Positions 43,320-52,298 of a stretch of 64,000 nucleotides of DNA are shown in pieces. A program made the translations under genes and the position numbers. The notes under the pieces were generated by a model. The model was not told the DNA's origin. It searched no databases and worked only from the letters and a program-made list of their open reading frames with translations. This DNA comes from JBGQOJ01 sp052119585 (GTDB lineage Bacteria > Pseudomonadota > Alphaproteobacteria > Rhodobacterales > Rhodobacteraceae): the NCBI RefSeq assembly GCF_052119585.1, contig NZ_JBGQOJ010000018.1, forward strand, positions 5,113 to 69,112, written 5' to 3'. Position 1 is the first letter of the stretch; each line of letters begins with the position of its first letter.

Positions 43320-44243
43320 GTGGCAAAAGACCGAGGCAACAGCGACGACTACGTTCGCCCGATCAGACGCATTCTGGTCGGGCTTCTGGTCTTTGTGCTA
43401 TTTGCCGTCTTCCTGATCTGGCGGATCGACAACCCGAGGGTCGAGCGGTTCCGCGCGGCCCTTGTTGACCGTGTCGTGCCCAATTTTGAATGGGCGCTGG
43501 CGCCTGTGACAAAGGGCGCGGAAATGGTCGGGCAATTCCAGTCCTACGTCCGCATCTACGAGCAAAACCAGGAGTTGCGCCGCGAGTTGCAGCAGATGAA
43601 GGCCTGGAAAGAGGCGGCGCTGCAACTTGAGCAGAAGAACGCAAAGCTGCTGGACCTGAACAAGGTCCGGCTTGACCCGGCTTTGACATTCGTGACCGGC
43701 GTTGTGCTGGCCGACAGCGGATCGCCGTTCCGGCAATCGGTGCTGCTGAATGTGGGCGACCGCGACGGGATCACCGACGGCTGGGCGACCATGGACGGGA
43801 TCGGTCTGGTCGGGCGGATTTCCGGTGTCGGCCAAAACACCGCGCGTGTGATCCTGTTAACCGATTCCAACAGCCGCATTCCCGTGACGATCCAGCCATC
43901 GGGGCAAAAGGCGCTGTTGTCCGGCGACAACACCGCCACCCCCCCGATCGAGTTTCTGGAAAGCCCTGAACAGGTGCGGCCGGGCGACCGGGTGATATCC
44001 TCTGGTGACGGCGGCGTGTTTCCAGCCGGTTTGCTGGTGGGGCAAGTGGCGCAGGGGCCGGACCGGCGGTTGCGTGTCCGGCTTGCCGCCGACTACGAGC
44101 GGTTGGATTTTCTGCGCGTCCTGCGAAGCCACCGCCCCGAGGTGATCGCCGATCCCGGCTCTCTTGTCGCGCCGCCGGTGGAAAGCCAGCCCCTTTCGGA
44201 TACGACAGACGTGCCGCTTGCGGGGGGCAGCACTGATGGTTGA
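43320..44243 (+). CDS. mreC: Rod shape-determining protein MreC
   Basis: A 307-residue bitopic membrane protein. One membrane helix lies near residues 18-40 (ILVGLLVFVLFAVFLIW), then a coiled coil (about 75-110, LRRELQQMKAWKEAALQLEQKN), then two beta-barrels (LADSGSPFRQSVLLNVGDRDGI to VSGV-like repeats). It links MreB to periplasmic PBP2. The short C-terminal tail after residue 275 is disordered. The start is GTG, after AAGGAGAG. It overlaps mreD by eight bases. Confidence 0.95.
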   Translation: MAKDRGNSDDYVRPIRRILVGLLVFVLFAVFLIWRIDNPRVERFRAALVDRVVPNFEWALAPVTKGAEMVGQFQSYVRIYEQNQELRRELQQMKAWKEAALQLEQKNAKLLDLNKVRLDPALTFVTGVVLADSGSPFRQSVLLNVGDRDGITDGWATMDGIGLVGRISGVGQNTARVILLTDSNSRIPVTIQPSGQKALLSGDNTATPPIEFLESPEQVRPGDRVISSGDGGVFPAGLLVGQVAQGPDRRLRVRLAADYERLDFLRVLRSHRPEVIADPGSLVAPPVESQPLSDTTDVPLAGGSTDG

Positions 44244-44775
44244 CCCGATAACAACGCGCCGCTGGATCTTTCGGGGCCTGTTTGTCGCGGCCAGCCTTTT
44301 GATCATTTTCGTGCTGCTATTGCCGCTTGATCTTTCGGCGGGCCAGCTGCCCGGACCCGATATATTGATCTGCCTGACCTACGCCTGGGTCTTGCGGCGC
44401 CCGAACTATGTTCCGGTTCTGTTGATCGCGGCGGTGTTTCTTGTGACCGACCTGTTGTTCATGCGCCCGCCCGGCCTTTTGGCGGGGCTTGTTGTCATGG
44501 GGTCGGAATTTCTGCGCGCGCGCGAATCCACGTCGCGGGAACTGACGTTCCTGCTGGAGTGGGCGATGGTCGGCGGTGTCCTGATTGCCGTAACCCTTGC
44601 CAACCGGCTGTTTTTGCTGATCGTCATGGTCGAGCAACCTGCCCTTGGTCTGGTCCTGTTACAATTCCTGACCACGCTTCTGGCCTATCCGGTGATCGTG
44701 ATTATATCGCGTTACGGGCTTGGGCTTCGCAAGATCGCGCCCGGCGAGGTTGATTCATTGGGGCACAGGCTATGA
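44236..44775 (+). CDS. mreD: Rod shape-determining protein MreD
   Basis: A 179-residue protein with five to six predicted helices. It is a small integral component of the elongasome. Landmarks are ILICLTYAWVLRRPNYVPVLL and the loop FMRPPGLLAGLVVMGSEFLR. It overlaps the end of mreC by eight bases and the start of mrdA by four (ATGA), so translation is coupled. ATG 44236 fits the family, whereas the longer frame is inside mreC. Confidence 0.93.
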   Translation: MVDPITTRRWIFRGLFVAASLLIIFVLLLPLDLSAGQLPGPDILICLTYAWVLRRPNYVPVLLIAAVFLVTDLLFMRPPGLLAGLVVMGSEFLRARESTSRELTFLLEWAMVGGVLIAVTLANRLFLLIVMVEQPALGLVLLQFLTTLLAYPVIVIISRYGLGLRKIAPGEVDSLGHRL

Positions 44776-46724
44776 AGCGTTCGCCGAAAGACACCGAATC
44801 CAGTGCGCGCACCATCAGTCGGCGTGCGCTGGTGCTGGGCGCGGCGCAGGCGGGTTTCATCGGCATTCTGGGCCTTCGCATGCGATATATGCAGGTAGAT
44901 CAGGCGGATCAGTTCCGCATGCTGGCCGACGAGAACAGGATCAACATCCGGCTGCTGCCCCCCGCGCGCGGCCTGATCTTTGATCGCAACGGCATTCCCA
45001 TTGCCGAGAACGAGCAGAATTACCGTATCGTCATTGTCCGCGAGGATGCGGGTGATGTTGACGAGGTGATCCAGAAGCTTTCCCGCCTTGTGCCCCTGCC
45101 CCCCGAAGAGCTGGAGCGCGCGCTGAAGGAAATGAACCGCCGCAGCCCGTTTGTGCCTGTGACAATCGCGGATCGGCTGACCTGGGAGGACATGGCAGAG
45201 GTTGCCGTCAACACCCCCGCCCTGCCCGGCATCACGCCAGAGGTCGGCCTGTCACGGCATTACCCCATGGGGGCCGATTTCGCCCATATCATCGGATACG
45301 TCGGGCCAGTCAGCGACTATGATCTGGAACGTCTGGACGATCGCGATCCGTTGCTTCAGATCCCCAAGTTCCAGATCGGCAAAACCGGTGTCGAAGCCAA
45401 GATGGAACACGATATGCGCGGCAAGGCGGGCACCAAGCGGATCGAGGTGAATGCCGTTGGCCGTGTCATGCGCGAACTGGACCGGCAAGAGGGCCAGCAG
45501 GGCGCCAACCTGCAACTGACCATCGACGCCAATCTACAAAACTTTGTGCAGGCCCGTCTGGGTGCCGAAAGCGCCGGCACGGTGGTGATGGACACCGAGA
45601 CCGGCGACGTTCTGGCCATCGGGTCGACACCGGCCTTTGACCCCAACAAATTCGTGCGTGGGATCAGCGTCAAAGACTACCGCGAACTGACCGACAACAT
45701 CTATCGCCCGCTGGCGAACAAGGCGGTTCAGGGTCTTTACCCCCCCGGTTCGACCTACAAGATGGTCACAGCCCTTGCGGCGCTGGAAGCGGGCGTGATC
45801 AAGCCAGAGGAAACCGTCTATTGCCCCGGCCATGTCGATGTCGCCGGTCGGCGGTTCCACTGCTGGAAGCGCGCCGGTCACGGCTGGGTCGATCTGCCCA
45901 CCAGCATCGCGCAGTCCTGCGACGTTTATTATTACGATATCGCCCAACGTGTCGGGATCGACAGGATCAGCGAGATGTCCAAGAAGCTGGGCATCGGGGT
46001 GCGGCATGATCTTCCGATGTCCGCGCTCGCCGAGGGTGTATCGCCCGACAAGGCGTGGAAACAGCGCAACAAGGGCACGGATTGGGTGGTCGGCGATACG
46101 CTGAACGCCGGGATCGGGCAGGGCTTTGTTCTGGCCTCGCCGCTGCATCTGGCGGTCATGACGGCGCGCATTGCCAGCGGTCGCGCGGTAGAGCCGCGCC
46201 TGATAAAATCGGTCGACAGTCTGGATGTGCCGTTGTCAGGCGGTCAGGATCTGGGGATTGATCCCGTCAACCTTCGCCATGTCCAGCGGGCCATGTCGAC
46301 GGTGATGAACAACCGTCGCGGCACCGCCTATGGCTCTCGCATCATCGACGACACGATGCTGATGGCCGGAAAGACCGGCACAAGCCAGGTCCGCAACATC
46401 ACCATGGCAGAGCGTGCCCGCGGTGTGTTCAAGAACGACGACCTGCCGTGGGAACGGCGGGACCACGCGCTGTTTGTCGGGTTTGGCCCCGTCGCTGCCC
46501 CGAAATACGCGATTGCCATGCTGGTCGAACATGGCGGCGGCGGTTCGGCCGCAGCGGCCCCCATCGCGCGCGACATCCTGTTGCAGGCGATGAACGGCGG
46601 CCTGCCGTCGCTGTCGGCCTATCCCGAGAATCAGCGCAAGAAAATCGACGAGATGCAGCGCGGTCTGCAACTGCGCGATCCCGATGCGACATCGGCGACC
46701 AAGGACGGGCGGAGCCGCGCGTGA
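44772..46724 (+). CDS. mrdA: Penicillin-binding protein 2, elongation transpeptidase
   Basis: A 650-residue class B PBP that cross-links new peptidoglycan during cell elongation. There is one N-terminal membrane helix (LVLGAAQAGFIGILGLRM), a pedestal domain (about 60-230), and a transpeptidase domain with SxxK at S327-K330 (PPGSTYKMV), SxD in AQSCDVYYY and KTGTSQV near 535. The zinc-like CPGHV...HCWKRAGHG loop of PBP2 is present. The last 40 residues are charged. It overlaps mreD and rodA by four bases each. Confidence 0.97.
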   Translation: MKRSPKDTESSARTISRRALVLGAAQAGFIGILGLRMRYMQVDQADQFRMLADENRINIRLLPPARGLIFDRNGIPIAENEQNYRIVIVREDAGDVDEVIQKLSRLVPLPPEELERALKEMNRRSPFVPVTIADRLTWEDMAEVAVNTPALPGITPEVGLSRHYPMGADFAHIIGYVGPVSDYDLERLDDRDPLLQIPKFQIGKTGVEAKMEHDMRGKAGTKRIEVNAVGRVMRELDRQEGQQGANLQLTIDANLQNFVQARLGAESAGTVVMDTETGDVLAIGSTPAFDPNKFVRGISVKDYRELTDNIYRPLANKAVQGLYPPGSTYKMVTALAALEAGVIKPEETVYCPGHVDVAGRRFHCWKRAGHGWVDLPTSIAQSCDVYYYDIAQRVGIDRISEMSKKLGIGVRHDLPMSALAEGVSPDKAWKQRNKGTDWVVGDTLNAGIGQGFVLASPLHLAVMTARIASGRAVEPRLIKSVDSLDVPLSGGQDLGIDPVNLRHVQRAMSTVMNNRRGTAYGSRIIDDTMLMAGKTGTSQVRNITMAERARGVFKNDDLPWERRDHALFVGFGPVAAPKYAIAMLVEHGGGGSAAAAPIARDILLQAMNGGLPSLSAYPENQRKKIDEMQRGLQLRDPDATSATKDGRSRA

Positions 46725-47860
46725 GCTATCTTGAACATAATCTGAAGACCGTTCCGGCAGGCTTTCGCAAGCTGTTCTTTCTGAACTGGCCTGTGGTTCT
46801 TTTGTTGACGGCTGTCGCATGCGTCGGATTTCTGATGCTTTATTCCGTGGCGGGCGGGTCTTTGACGCCATGGGCCGAACCGCAGATGAAGCGGTTTGTT
46901 GTCGGCATGGTGCTGATGTTCGGGGTCGCCATGGTGCCGATCTGGTTCTGGCGGAACATGGCGGGCCTCGCGTATGGTCTGTCCATACTCTTGCTTCTGG
47001 TGGTCGAATTCTTTGGTGATGTGGGCATGGGCGCGCAGCGTTGGATCGACCTTGGCTTTATTCGCTTGCAGCCCTCGGAACTGACCAAGATCACGCTGGT
47101 GATGATCCTTGCGGCTTATTACGACTGGCTGGACATCAAAAAGACCTCGCGTCCGGTCTGGGTGATCATTCCGCTGATCCTGATCCTTTTGCCGACGTTT
47201 CTGGTGTTGACGCAGCCCGATCTGGGCACGGCGATCCTTTTGGTGGCGGGCGGCGGGATCATCATGTTCCTGGCCGGTGTCCACTGGATGTATTTTGCGG
47301 CAGTTATCGCGATGGCGGTGGCGCTTGTCTTCGGGGTGTTCGAGTCGCGGGGCACGCCCTGGCAATTCCTGAAAGACTATCAATACAAGCGGATCGACAC
47401 CTTCCTTGACCCCTCGACCGATCCGTTGGGGGCCGGCTATCATATCACGCAGGCCAATATCGCGCTGGGATCGGGGGGCTGGACCGGTCGCGGCTACATG
47501 CAGGGCACCCAAAGCCGCCTGAACTTTTTGCCGGAAAAGCACACCGACTTTATCTTTACCACCCTGGCCGAGGAATTCGGCTTTGTCGGGGCGTTTTCCT
47601 TGCTGGTGCTTTACGCGCTGATCATCTTTTTCTGCATCGTCTCTGCGATGAACAACAAGGACAGGTTTGCGTCCTTGTTGACCCTTGGCGTTGCGGCGAC
47701 CTTTTTCCTGTTCTTTGCGGTGAATATGTCCATGGTGATGGGGCTTGCACCCGTCGTCGGCGTGCCGCTGCCTATGGTGTCCTATGGCGGATCGGCGATG
47801 CTTGTGCTGTTGGTGGCCTTCGGCCTCACCCAAAGCGCCCATGTCCACAGACCGAGGTAA
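46721..47860 (+). CDS. rodA: Rod shape peptidoglycan glycosyltransferase RodA
   Basis: A 379-residue SEDS protein with about ten helices. It polymerises glycan strands from lipid II together with PBP2. SEDS landmarks are GAQRWIDLGFIRLQPSELTK, LTQPDLGTAILL, YHITQANIALGSGGWTGRG, EKHTDFIFTTLAEEFGFVG and the C-terminal VGVPLPMVSYGGSAML. The GTG start overlaps the mrdA stop in GTGA. The much longer upstream frame is inside mrdA and not used. Confidence 0.97.
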   Translation: MSYLEHNLKTVPAGFRKLFFLNWPVVLLLTAVACVGFLMLYSVAGGSLTPWAEPQMKRFVVGMVLMFGVAMVPIWFWRNMAGLAYGLSILLLLVVEFFGDVGMGAQRWIDLGFIRLQPSELTKITLVMILAAYYDWLDIKKTSRPVWVIIPLILILLPTFLVLTQPDLGTAILLVAGGGIIMFLAGVHWMYFAAVIAMAVALVFGVFESRGTPWQFLKDYQYKRIDTFLDPSTDPLGAGYHITQANIALGSGGWTGRGYMQGTQSRLNFLPEKHTDFIFTTLAEEFGFVGAFSLLVLYALIIFFCIVSAMNNKDRFASLLTLGVAATFFLFFAVNMSMVMGLAPVVGVPLPMVSYGGSAMLVLLVAFGLTQSAHVHRPR

Positions 47861-47863
47861 CAA

Positions 47864-48796
47864 ATGCCGATCAATGTCCTTTTCGCCGCCAAACCTGAAA
47901 GATGGAGCACCTACGGCCCCGCCCTGAAACGGGCCTTCGACGAGGTCGGTCTGGACGTGGATCTGCGGCCGGATTTCGACCCCGCCGAGGTCGATTACCT
48001 TGTCTATGCGCCGAACGGGTCGGTCACCGATTTCACCCCCTTTACCCGCGCCAAGGCGGTTCTGAACCTTTGGGCCGGGGTCGAGGATGTGGTCGGCAAC
48101 ACGACCTTGCATATCCCGCTGGCGCGGATGGTGGACGACGGATTGACCGAAGGCATGGTTGAATGGGTGGTCGGGCACACATTGCGCCACCATCTGGGAA
48201 TTGACCTGCATATCCACGGGCAGGACGGGCAATGGCGCGCCCATGTTCCGCCTTTGGCGCGCGACCGCAAAGTCGGCATTCTGGGGTTGGGAGAGTTAGG
48301 CCGCGAATGCGCCTATGCCCTGCGAGAGCTGAAATTCGACGTGGCCGGTTGGAGCAGGTCGGAAAAGCAGTTGAACGGCGTTAAATGCTACCATGGCGAT
48401 GCCGGCCTTCGGACTGTTCTAGGCCGTTCTGAAATCCTGATCCTGTTGTTGCCACTGACCGGGGACACCCGTGATCTGCTGGATGCAAAGCGTCTGGCGC
48501 TGCTACCCGAGGGGGCTGTCATCATCAACCCCGGTCGCGGGCCTTTGATCGATGACGCGGCGCTGTTGGACGCGCTGGACAGTGGCCGGATCGGCCATGC
48601 CACACTGGATGTGTTCCGGGTAGAGCCGCTTCCGGTGGATCACCCGTTCTGGACCCACCCGCGCGTGACGGTCACCCCGCATATCGCATCCGAAACGCGG
48701 CCCGAAAGCGCGTCACGGGTGATTGCGGAAAACATCCGGCGGGGCGAGGCCGGCGCGCCCTTCATGCATCTTGTGAACCGCGATCTGGGCTACTAG
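47864..48796 (+). CDS. ghrA: Glyoxylate/hydroxypyruvate reductase A-like D-2-hydroxyacid dehydrogenase
   Basis: A 310-residue NAD(P)H-dependent D-2-hydroxyacid dehydrogenase that would reduce glyoxylate or hydroxypyruvate. The nucleotide motif is GILGLGELGRECA. Catalytic Arg is in NPGRGPLIDD, Glu in LDVFRVEPLP and His in TPHIASETRPES, the GhrA arrangement. It starts three bases after the rodA stop, so it is the last gene of the elongasome transcript although unrelated in function. Its stop codon overlaps that of sseB in a CTAG. Confidence 0.9.
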   Translation: MPINVLFAAKPERWSTYGPALKRAFDEVGLDVDLRPDFDPAEVDYLVYAPNGSVTDFTPFTRAKAVLNLWAGVEDVVGNTTLHIPLARMVDDGLTEGMVEWVVGHTLRHHLGIDLHIHGQDGQWRAHVPPLARDRKVGILGLGELGRECAYALRELKFDVAGWSRSEKQLNGVKCYHGDAGLRTVLGRSEILILLLPLTGDTRDLLDAKRLALLPEGAVIINPGRGPLIDDAALLDALDSGRIGHATLDVFRVEPLPVDHPFWTHPRVTVTPHIASETRPESASRVIAENIRRGEAGAPFMHLVNRDLGY

Positions 48797-49584
48797 CGCA
48801 GAACCGGCGGTTTCTGCGGGTCCATTCCGGGGGCTGCGGGGCTGACGCGCTGTGCTGCCGAGACCTTTGGCAGATCAAAGCGCAGACCGACCAGCGCCAG
48901 TTTCGCGCAGATCGGATCAGAGGCGGCAAAGAACGCGACGTCCATCTGCCCGGCCTCTATCCCGCTGAAGGTCAGCGCCTCGCCCGCAGCCTGTGCCAGT
49001 GCGGCATTCGCGCCCTCGACCGTGTTCACAAAGGCCAGCAGGTGGCTGCGGCGGTTCCCCTCGTATGTGACCCCGACCAGAAAGGCCAGTTGCGCCAGAC
49101 CGGCCGCCAGCGCCAGCTTCGTATCCAGCGCCGAGATCAGCGTTTCGGGCAGGCCTGCGGGGGCGGTGACTTCCAGCGGGCGCTCCTCGATCTCGGAGGG
49201 GCGATTGCCCAGCGTCTCTGCCAGCCAGAGCACCGCCTCTTCGGGGATCAGGATGCTGGACGGCGCCACACCAAGGTTCACGCCCAACCCGATCCCCTCG
49301 CCCGCCAGCATCTGTGCGACAACACGACCGGGCAAGGCTGCATAGGGGGCCACGTCGCCAACGAAGGCCGACAGGCGGTCCTCGCGGTCGAACACCAGAA
49401 CGAATGTGCCGCCTTCGACGGGAAAGACCGACGGCGTGATGTCTTCGCCCTCGGGGTCGTTGTCCAGCAGCACGAAAAGTTCGCTGTCGGCAAGACGTTC
49501 ATAGAACTTCAATCGCAGGGCGTCATCGTCGGGTGACTGTTCCATCGCGGTGTGGGCTTTGTCGAGTGGGGTGATCTCAGTCAT
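48793..49584 (-). CDS. SseB-family protein
   Basis: A 263-residue soluble protein with the SseB N-terminal domain: LADSELFVLLDNDPEGEDITPSVFPVEGG, then VLVFDREDRLSAFVG and a C-terminal half like SseB-C. SseB proteins occur widely with no firm role; one member is linked to serine-sensitivity in E. coli. It overlaps the end of the UDG gene by eight bases, so the two form a minus-strand unit. The ATG at 49584 is the MTEITPLDKA start. Confidence 0.85.
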   Translation of the reverse strand: MTEITPLDKAHTAMEQSPDDDALRLKFYERLADSELFVLLDNDPEGEDITPSVFPVEGGTFVLVFDREDRLSAFVGDVAPYAALPGRVVAQMLAGEGIGLGVNLGVAPSSILIPEEAVLWLAETLGNRPSEIEERPLEVTAPAGLPETLISALDTKLALAAGLAQLAFLVGVTYEGNRRSHLLAFVNTVEGANAALAQAAGEALTFSGIEAGQMDVAFFAASDPICAKLALVGLRFDLPKVSAAQRVSPAAPGMDPQKPPVLR

Positions 49585-50176
49585 CTTGCAATACCTCGCG
49601 CACACGGCGTTTCAGGGCGGGCAACAGGTCTGCCTCGAACCACGGGTTTCTCTTTATCCAGCCCGTATTCCGCCAAGACGGATGGGGCAAGGGAAAGACG
49701 TGCGGCGCATGGTCCTGCCATGCCGCAACACGCTGCGTTACCGCCATTCGGCCCAGATGCCAGCCTTGGGCATAGCCGCCAACCAGCAGGGTCAAGGGCA
49801 TCGGGCCAAGCGCCTGCAAGACCGGCGCGCGCCATGTGTCGGCGCAGATCCGGGGCGGCGGAAGGTCGGCCCCCTTGGCGTCATACCCCGGAAAGCAGAA
49901 CCCCATGGGAAGGATGGCAATGCGGCTGCGGTCATAGAATGCGGGCCTGTCCAACCCCGTCCAGTTGCGCAGGCGGTCGCCAGAGGGATCGTCAAAGGGA
50001 ATACCGGAGCGGTGTACCCGCATGCCCGGCGCCTGCCCTGCGATCAGTATTCTGGCCCCTTGCCCGACCCAGAACACCGGACGGGGCCGGTGCCCTGTGG
50101 GGGTCCGCGCAAACCGGTCGGCGCATAGGCTGCACCGCGCGATGTCAGCACCAAGGCGCGACAGTGGGAATGTCAT
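49577..50176 (-). CDS. Uracil-DNA glycosylase family protein
   Basis: A 199-residue protein of the UDG superfamily (family 4/5-like, or the related uncharacterised clade). The N-terminal CSLCADRFA resembles part of an FeS ligand set. The active-site motif 1 is ILIAGQAPGMRVHRSGIPFDD, and the second motif is LPHPSWRNTGW near residue 165 (His/Pro/Ser as in family 4). It would remove uracil or related bases from DNA or sense them. The full four-Cys cluster of true family 4 is incomplete, so its activity is uncertain. It is translationally coupled to sseB downstream. Confidence 0.85.
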   Translation of the reverse strand: MTFPLSRLGADIARCSLCADRFARTPTGHRPRPVFWVGQGARILIAGQAPGMRVHRSGIPFDDPSGDRLRNWTGLDRPAFYDRSRIAILPMGFCFPGYDAKGADLPPPRICADTWRAPVLQALGPMPLTLLVGGYAQGWHLGRMAVTQRVAAWQDHAPHVFPLPHPSWRNTGWIKRNPWFEADLLPALKRRVREVLQDD

Positions 50177-50221
50177 ACGACCACGCTTTCCACAACACCC
50201 CCGCCCCCGACGTGCGCAGGC

Positions 50222-51919
50222 CTAGCTGCTGAAGTTGATGACCAGCGTAACACCCAGAAGGATCGCGATCCAGATGACCATTGCCCCTGTCGGCCAAACC
50301 TTGGCGATCTGCCCTTCTGGCCCATGAGAGCGGTAAAGCCGTTCGATCATCCCATTGACACCCCGCGTCCAGAACGCGCTTTGCGTCGCCCAAAGGGATG
50401 ACACGACAGAGGCGACGAACCCGATAATCTGCGGGAACAGGCGGCGGTAGGTCCAGTCCGTATCGAGGTTCACCGAGCGCAGTTCGGGCGGATAGATCCG
50501 GGTCAGCATCAGGATCGTGAACGCCAGAGCCGAGAAGAACAGAAGCTGCAGCTGCGTGATTACGTGGGTCGTCGTATAGGGAACATAGTCCACCTTGAAC
50601 GGAAGCAACGCATACAACGGCGCCGGATAGACGCCGATGGCGATGCACAGGAACGCCGTCAGGCCCATCGCCAGCAGCATATGTGTCGGCGCCTCTTTCG
50701 GGCGCAACCCGCTGTCGTGGGCGAAAAAGGCGAAATAGGGAATCTTGATGCCCGAATGGTGGAACACACCGGCCGAGGCGAACAGCAGGATCGCCCAGAC
50801 ATAATAGTGCTTTTCATCAACCGAGGCCGACAAAATCAGCGACTTGGTGACAAATCCCGAGAACAGCGGAAAGGCCGAGATCGAAGCCGCTCCGACGACG
50901 CAGAAGATCATCGTCAGTGGCATGGTCTTGTAAAGCCCGCCCAGTTCCGAGCCCTTGGCGGTGCCGGTGCGGAACATCACCGCGCCCACCGACATGAACA
51001 GGAGCGCCTTGTACAGGATATGGGCAAAGGCGTGGGCTGCGGTTCCGTTCAGGGCCATCTCTGTGCCGATGCCAATGCCCACAACCATGAATCCAAGCTG
51101 GTTGTTCAGACTATAGGCAAGCACCCTGCGCAGGTCGTTCTCGATCACAGCGAAGAAGATCGGGAATAACGTCATGACCGCGCCAATGTAGATCAGGATT
51201 TCGGTGCCCGGAAAGCCTCGCGCCAGCGCATAGACGGCAAGCTTTGTGGTGAAGGCCGACAAGATCACCGTGCCGGTTATGGTGGCTGCGGGATAACTGT
51301 CCTGCAACCAGTTGTGCAGCATCGGGAAGGCGCATTTGATTCCGAAGGCCAGAAAGATCAGCCAGGTGCCGAGGCTGCCCAGCGTCATCTTTTCAAAAGC
51401 AAGCGAACCTGTTTCACGATAGAACAGCGCCGCCCCCGCCAATAATAACACGCCGGACCCGATCTGGATCAACAGATAGCGCATGCCAGTGTGGTAGGCC
51501 CCCTCGGTCCGCCGCGCCCAGATCAGAAACACCGACGTAATCGCCGTTCCTTCCCAGAAGAGAAACAACGTGACCAGATCGCCCGCGAAAACCGCGCCAA
51601 TCGCGGAACCGGCATAAAGCAGTGCAGCCACCTGCTGGACCGTGTCTCGCACATGCCAAGCATAAAGATTCCCGAGGAACGCCGCGATCGAGAAGATCAG
51701 CGCGAAAATGCGCGCCAATGGATCCACGCGCAAGAAATCCAGGTCCAGCCCCATCAAGCGGACAGTCCACAGGTGCCCCTCGGGCAGGGACCAGACCATC
51801 AGCCCTGAAAGCACCGGAACCAGCAACAGCAGCGCCGCGCGGGCCGGTCCCTTGGGCAGGGCCAGCAATAGCGCGGCCCCCGCAAAGAACAGAAAAGCGA
51901 CAGGAAAGCCGTCAATCAT
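50222..51919 (-). CDS. Cation/proton antiporter, third channel subunit (MrpA/D-NuoL-like)
   Basis: A 565-residue proton-conducting membrane protein of the NuoL/M/N superfamily, with about 15-16 helices. The key acid in helix 5 is E123 (LFLFWEGTAITSVFLIW) and the key lysine in helix 7 is K195 (AFGIKCAFPMLHNWLQ). The conserved broken-helix region NDLRRVLAYSLNNQLGFM is present. It is last in the ten-gene operon. No MrpA C-terminal (MbhD/E) part is fused to it; that part is encoded separately at 56.2 kb. The C-terminal extension after residue 480 ends in a membrane helix. Confidence 0.9.
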   Translation of the reverse strand: MIDGFPVAFLFFAGAALLLALPKGPARAALLLLVPVLSGLMVWSLPEGHLWTVRLMGLDLDFLRVDPLARIFALIFSIAAFLGNLYAWHVRDTVQQVAALLYAGSAIGAVFAGDLVTLFLFWEGTAITSVFLIWARRTEGAYHTGMRYLLIQIGSGVLLLAGAALFYRETGSLAFEKMTLGSLGTWLIFLAFGIKCAFPMLHNWLQDSYPAATITGTVILSAFTTKLAVYALARGFPGTEILIYIGAVMTLFPIFFAVIENDLRRVLAYSLNNQLGFMVVGIGIGTEMALNGTAAHAFAHILYKALLFMSVGAVMFRTGTAKGSELGGLYKTMPLTMIFCVVGAASISAFPLFSGFVTKSLILSASVDEKHYYVWAILLFASAGVFHHSGIKIPYFAFFAHDSGLRPKEAPTHMLLAMGLTAFLCIAIGVYPAPLYALLPFKVDYVPYTTTHVITQLQLLFFSALAFTILMLTRIYPPELRSVNLDTDWTYRRLFPQIIGFVASVVSSLWATQSAFWTRGVNGMIERLYRSHGPEGQIAKVWPTGAMVIWIAILLGVTLVINFSS

Positions 51920-52289
51920 TGTGACTAATCCTCTCTAACTGGTCCTCGGGATAGTCCTCGGACTCTATGTCGTGGGGGGCGTAGAAATCCTCGGGCCGCT
52001 TCAGAAGCACACGCAGAGCCTTGGCGCAAATCACAAGGGCGGCGCACATGAAGAAACCGTAGAGCGCATAAAAGCCGGGAACACGCTCGATTGCCACGTA
52101 GGTATGCTTGTCATAGATGAAATCGGCAAGGAACAGGCAAGCACACAGGAAATAAAGCGCATAGCAAATGCGCTGGACGTTCTTCTTTTCATCCACCCAC
52201 AGCAAAGCGCGGCCCAGAGCGGGAAAGCCACTGGTATCTTCCTTGCGCTTCGGCTTTGTGCCCGTCGATGTCTTGGTGTTACGCGCCAT
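51912..52289 (-). CDS. Small two-helix membrane protein inside antiporter operon, unknown
   Basis: A 125-residue protein not recognised. It has a basic N-terminus (TKTSTGTKPKRKED), then two membrane helices (about 41-58, ICYALYFLCACLFLADFIYD, and 72-92, YALYGFFMCAALVICAKALR), then an acidic tail (DIESEDYPEDQLERIS). It lies between two channel subunits: nine bases after one and overlapping the start of the next by eight. It is therefore co-translated and could be an accessory or assembly subunit, though no function can be proved. Confidence 0.8.
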   Translation of the reverse strand: MARNTKTSTGTKPKRKEDTSGFPALGRALLWVDEKKNVQRICYALYFLCACLFLADFIYDKHTYVAIERVPGFYALYGFFMCAALVICAKALRVLLKRPEDFYAPHDIESEDYPEDQLERISHND

Positions 52290-52298
52290 TATGTCCCC

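Noticed and set aside
46631..48244. 537-codon minus-strand frame across rodA
   Set aside because: Antisense shadow of mrdA-rodA-ghrA, rich in His/Gln/Arg with no domain.
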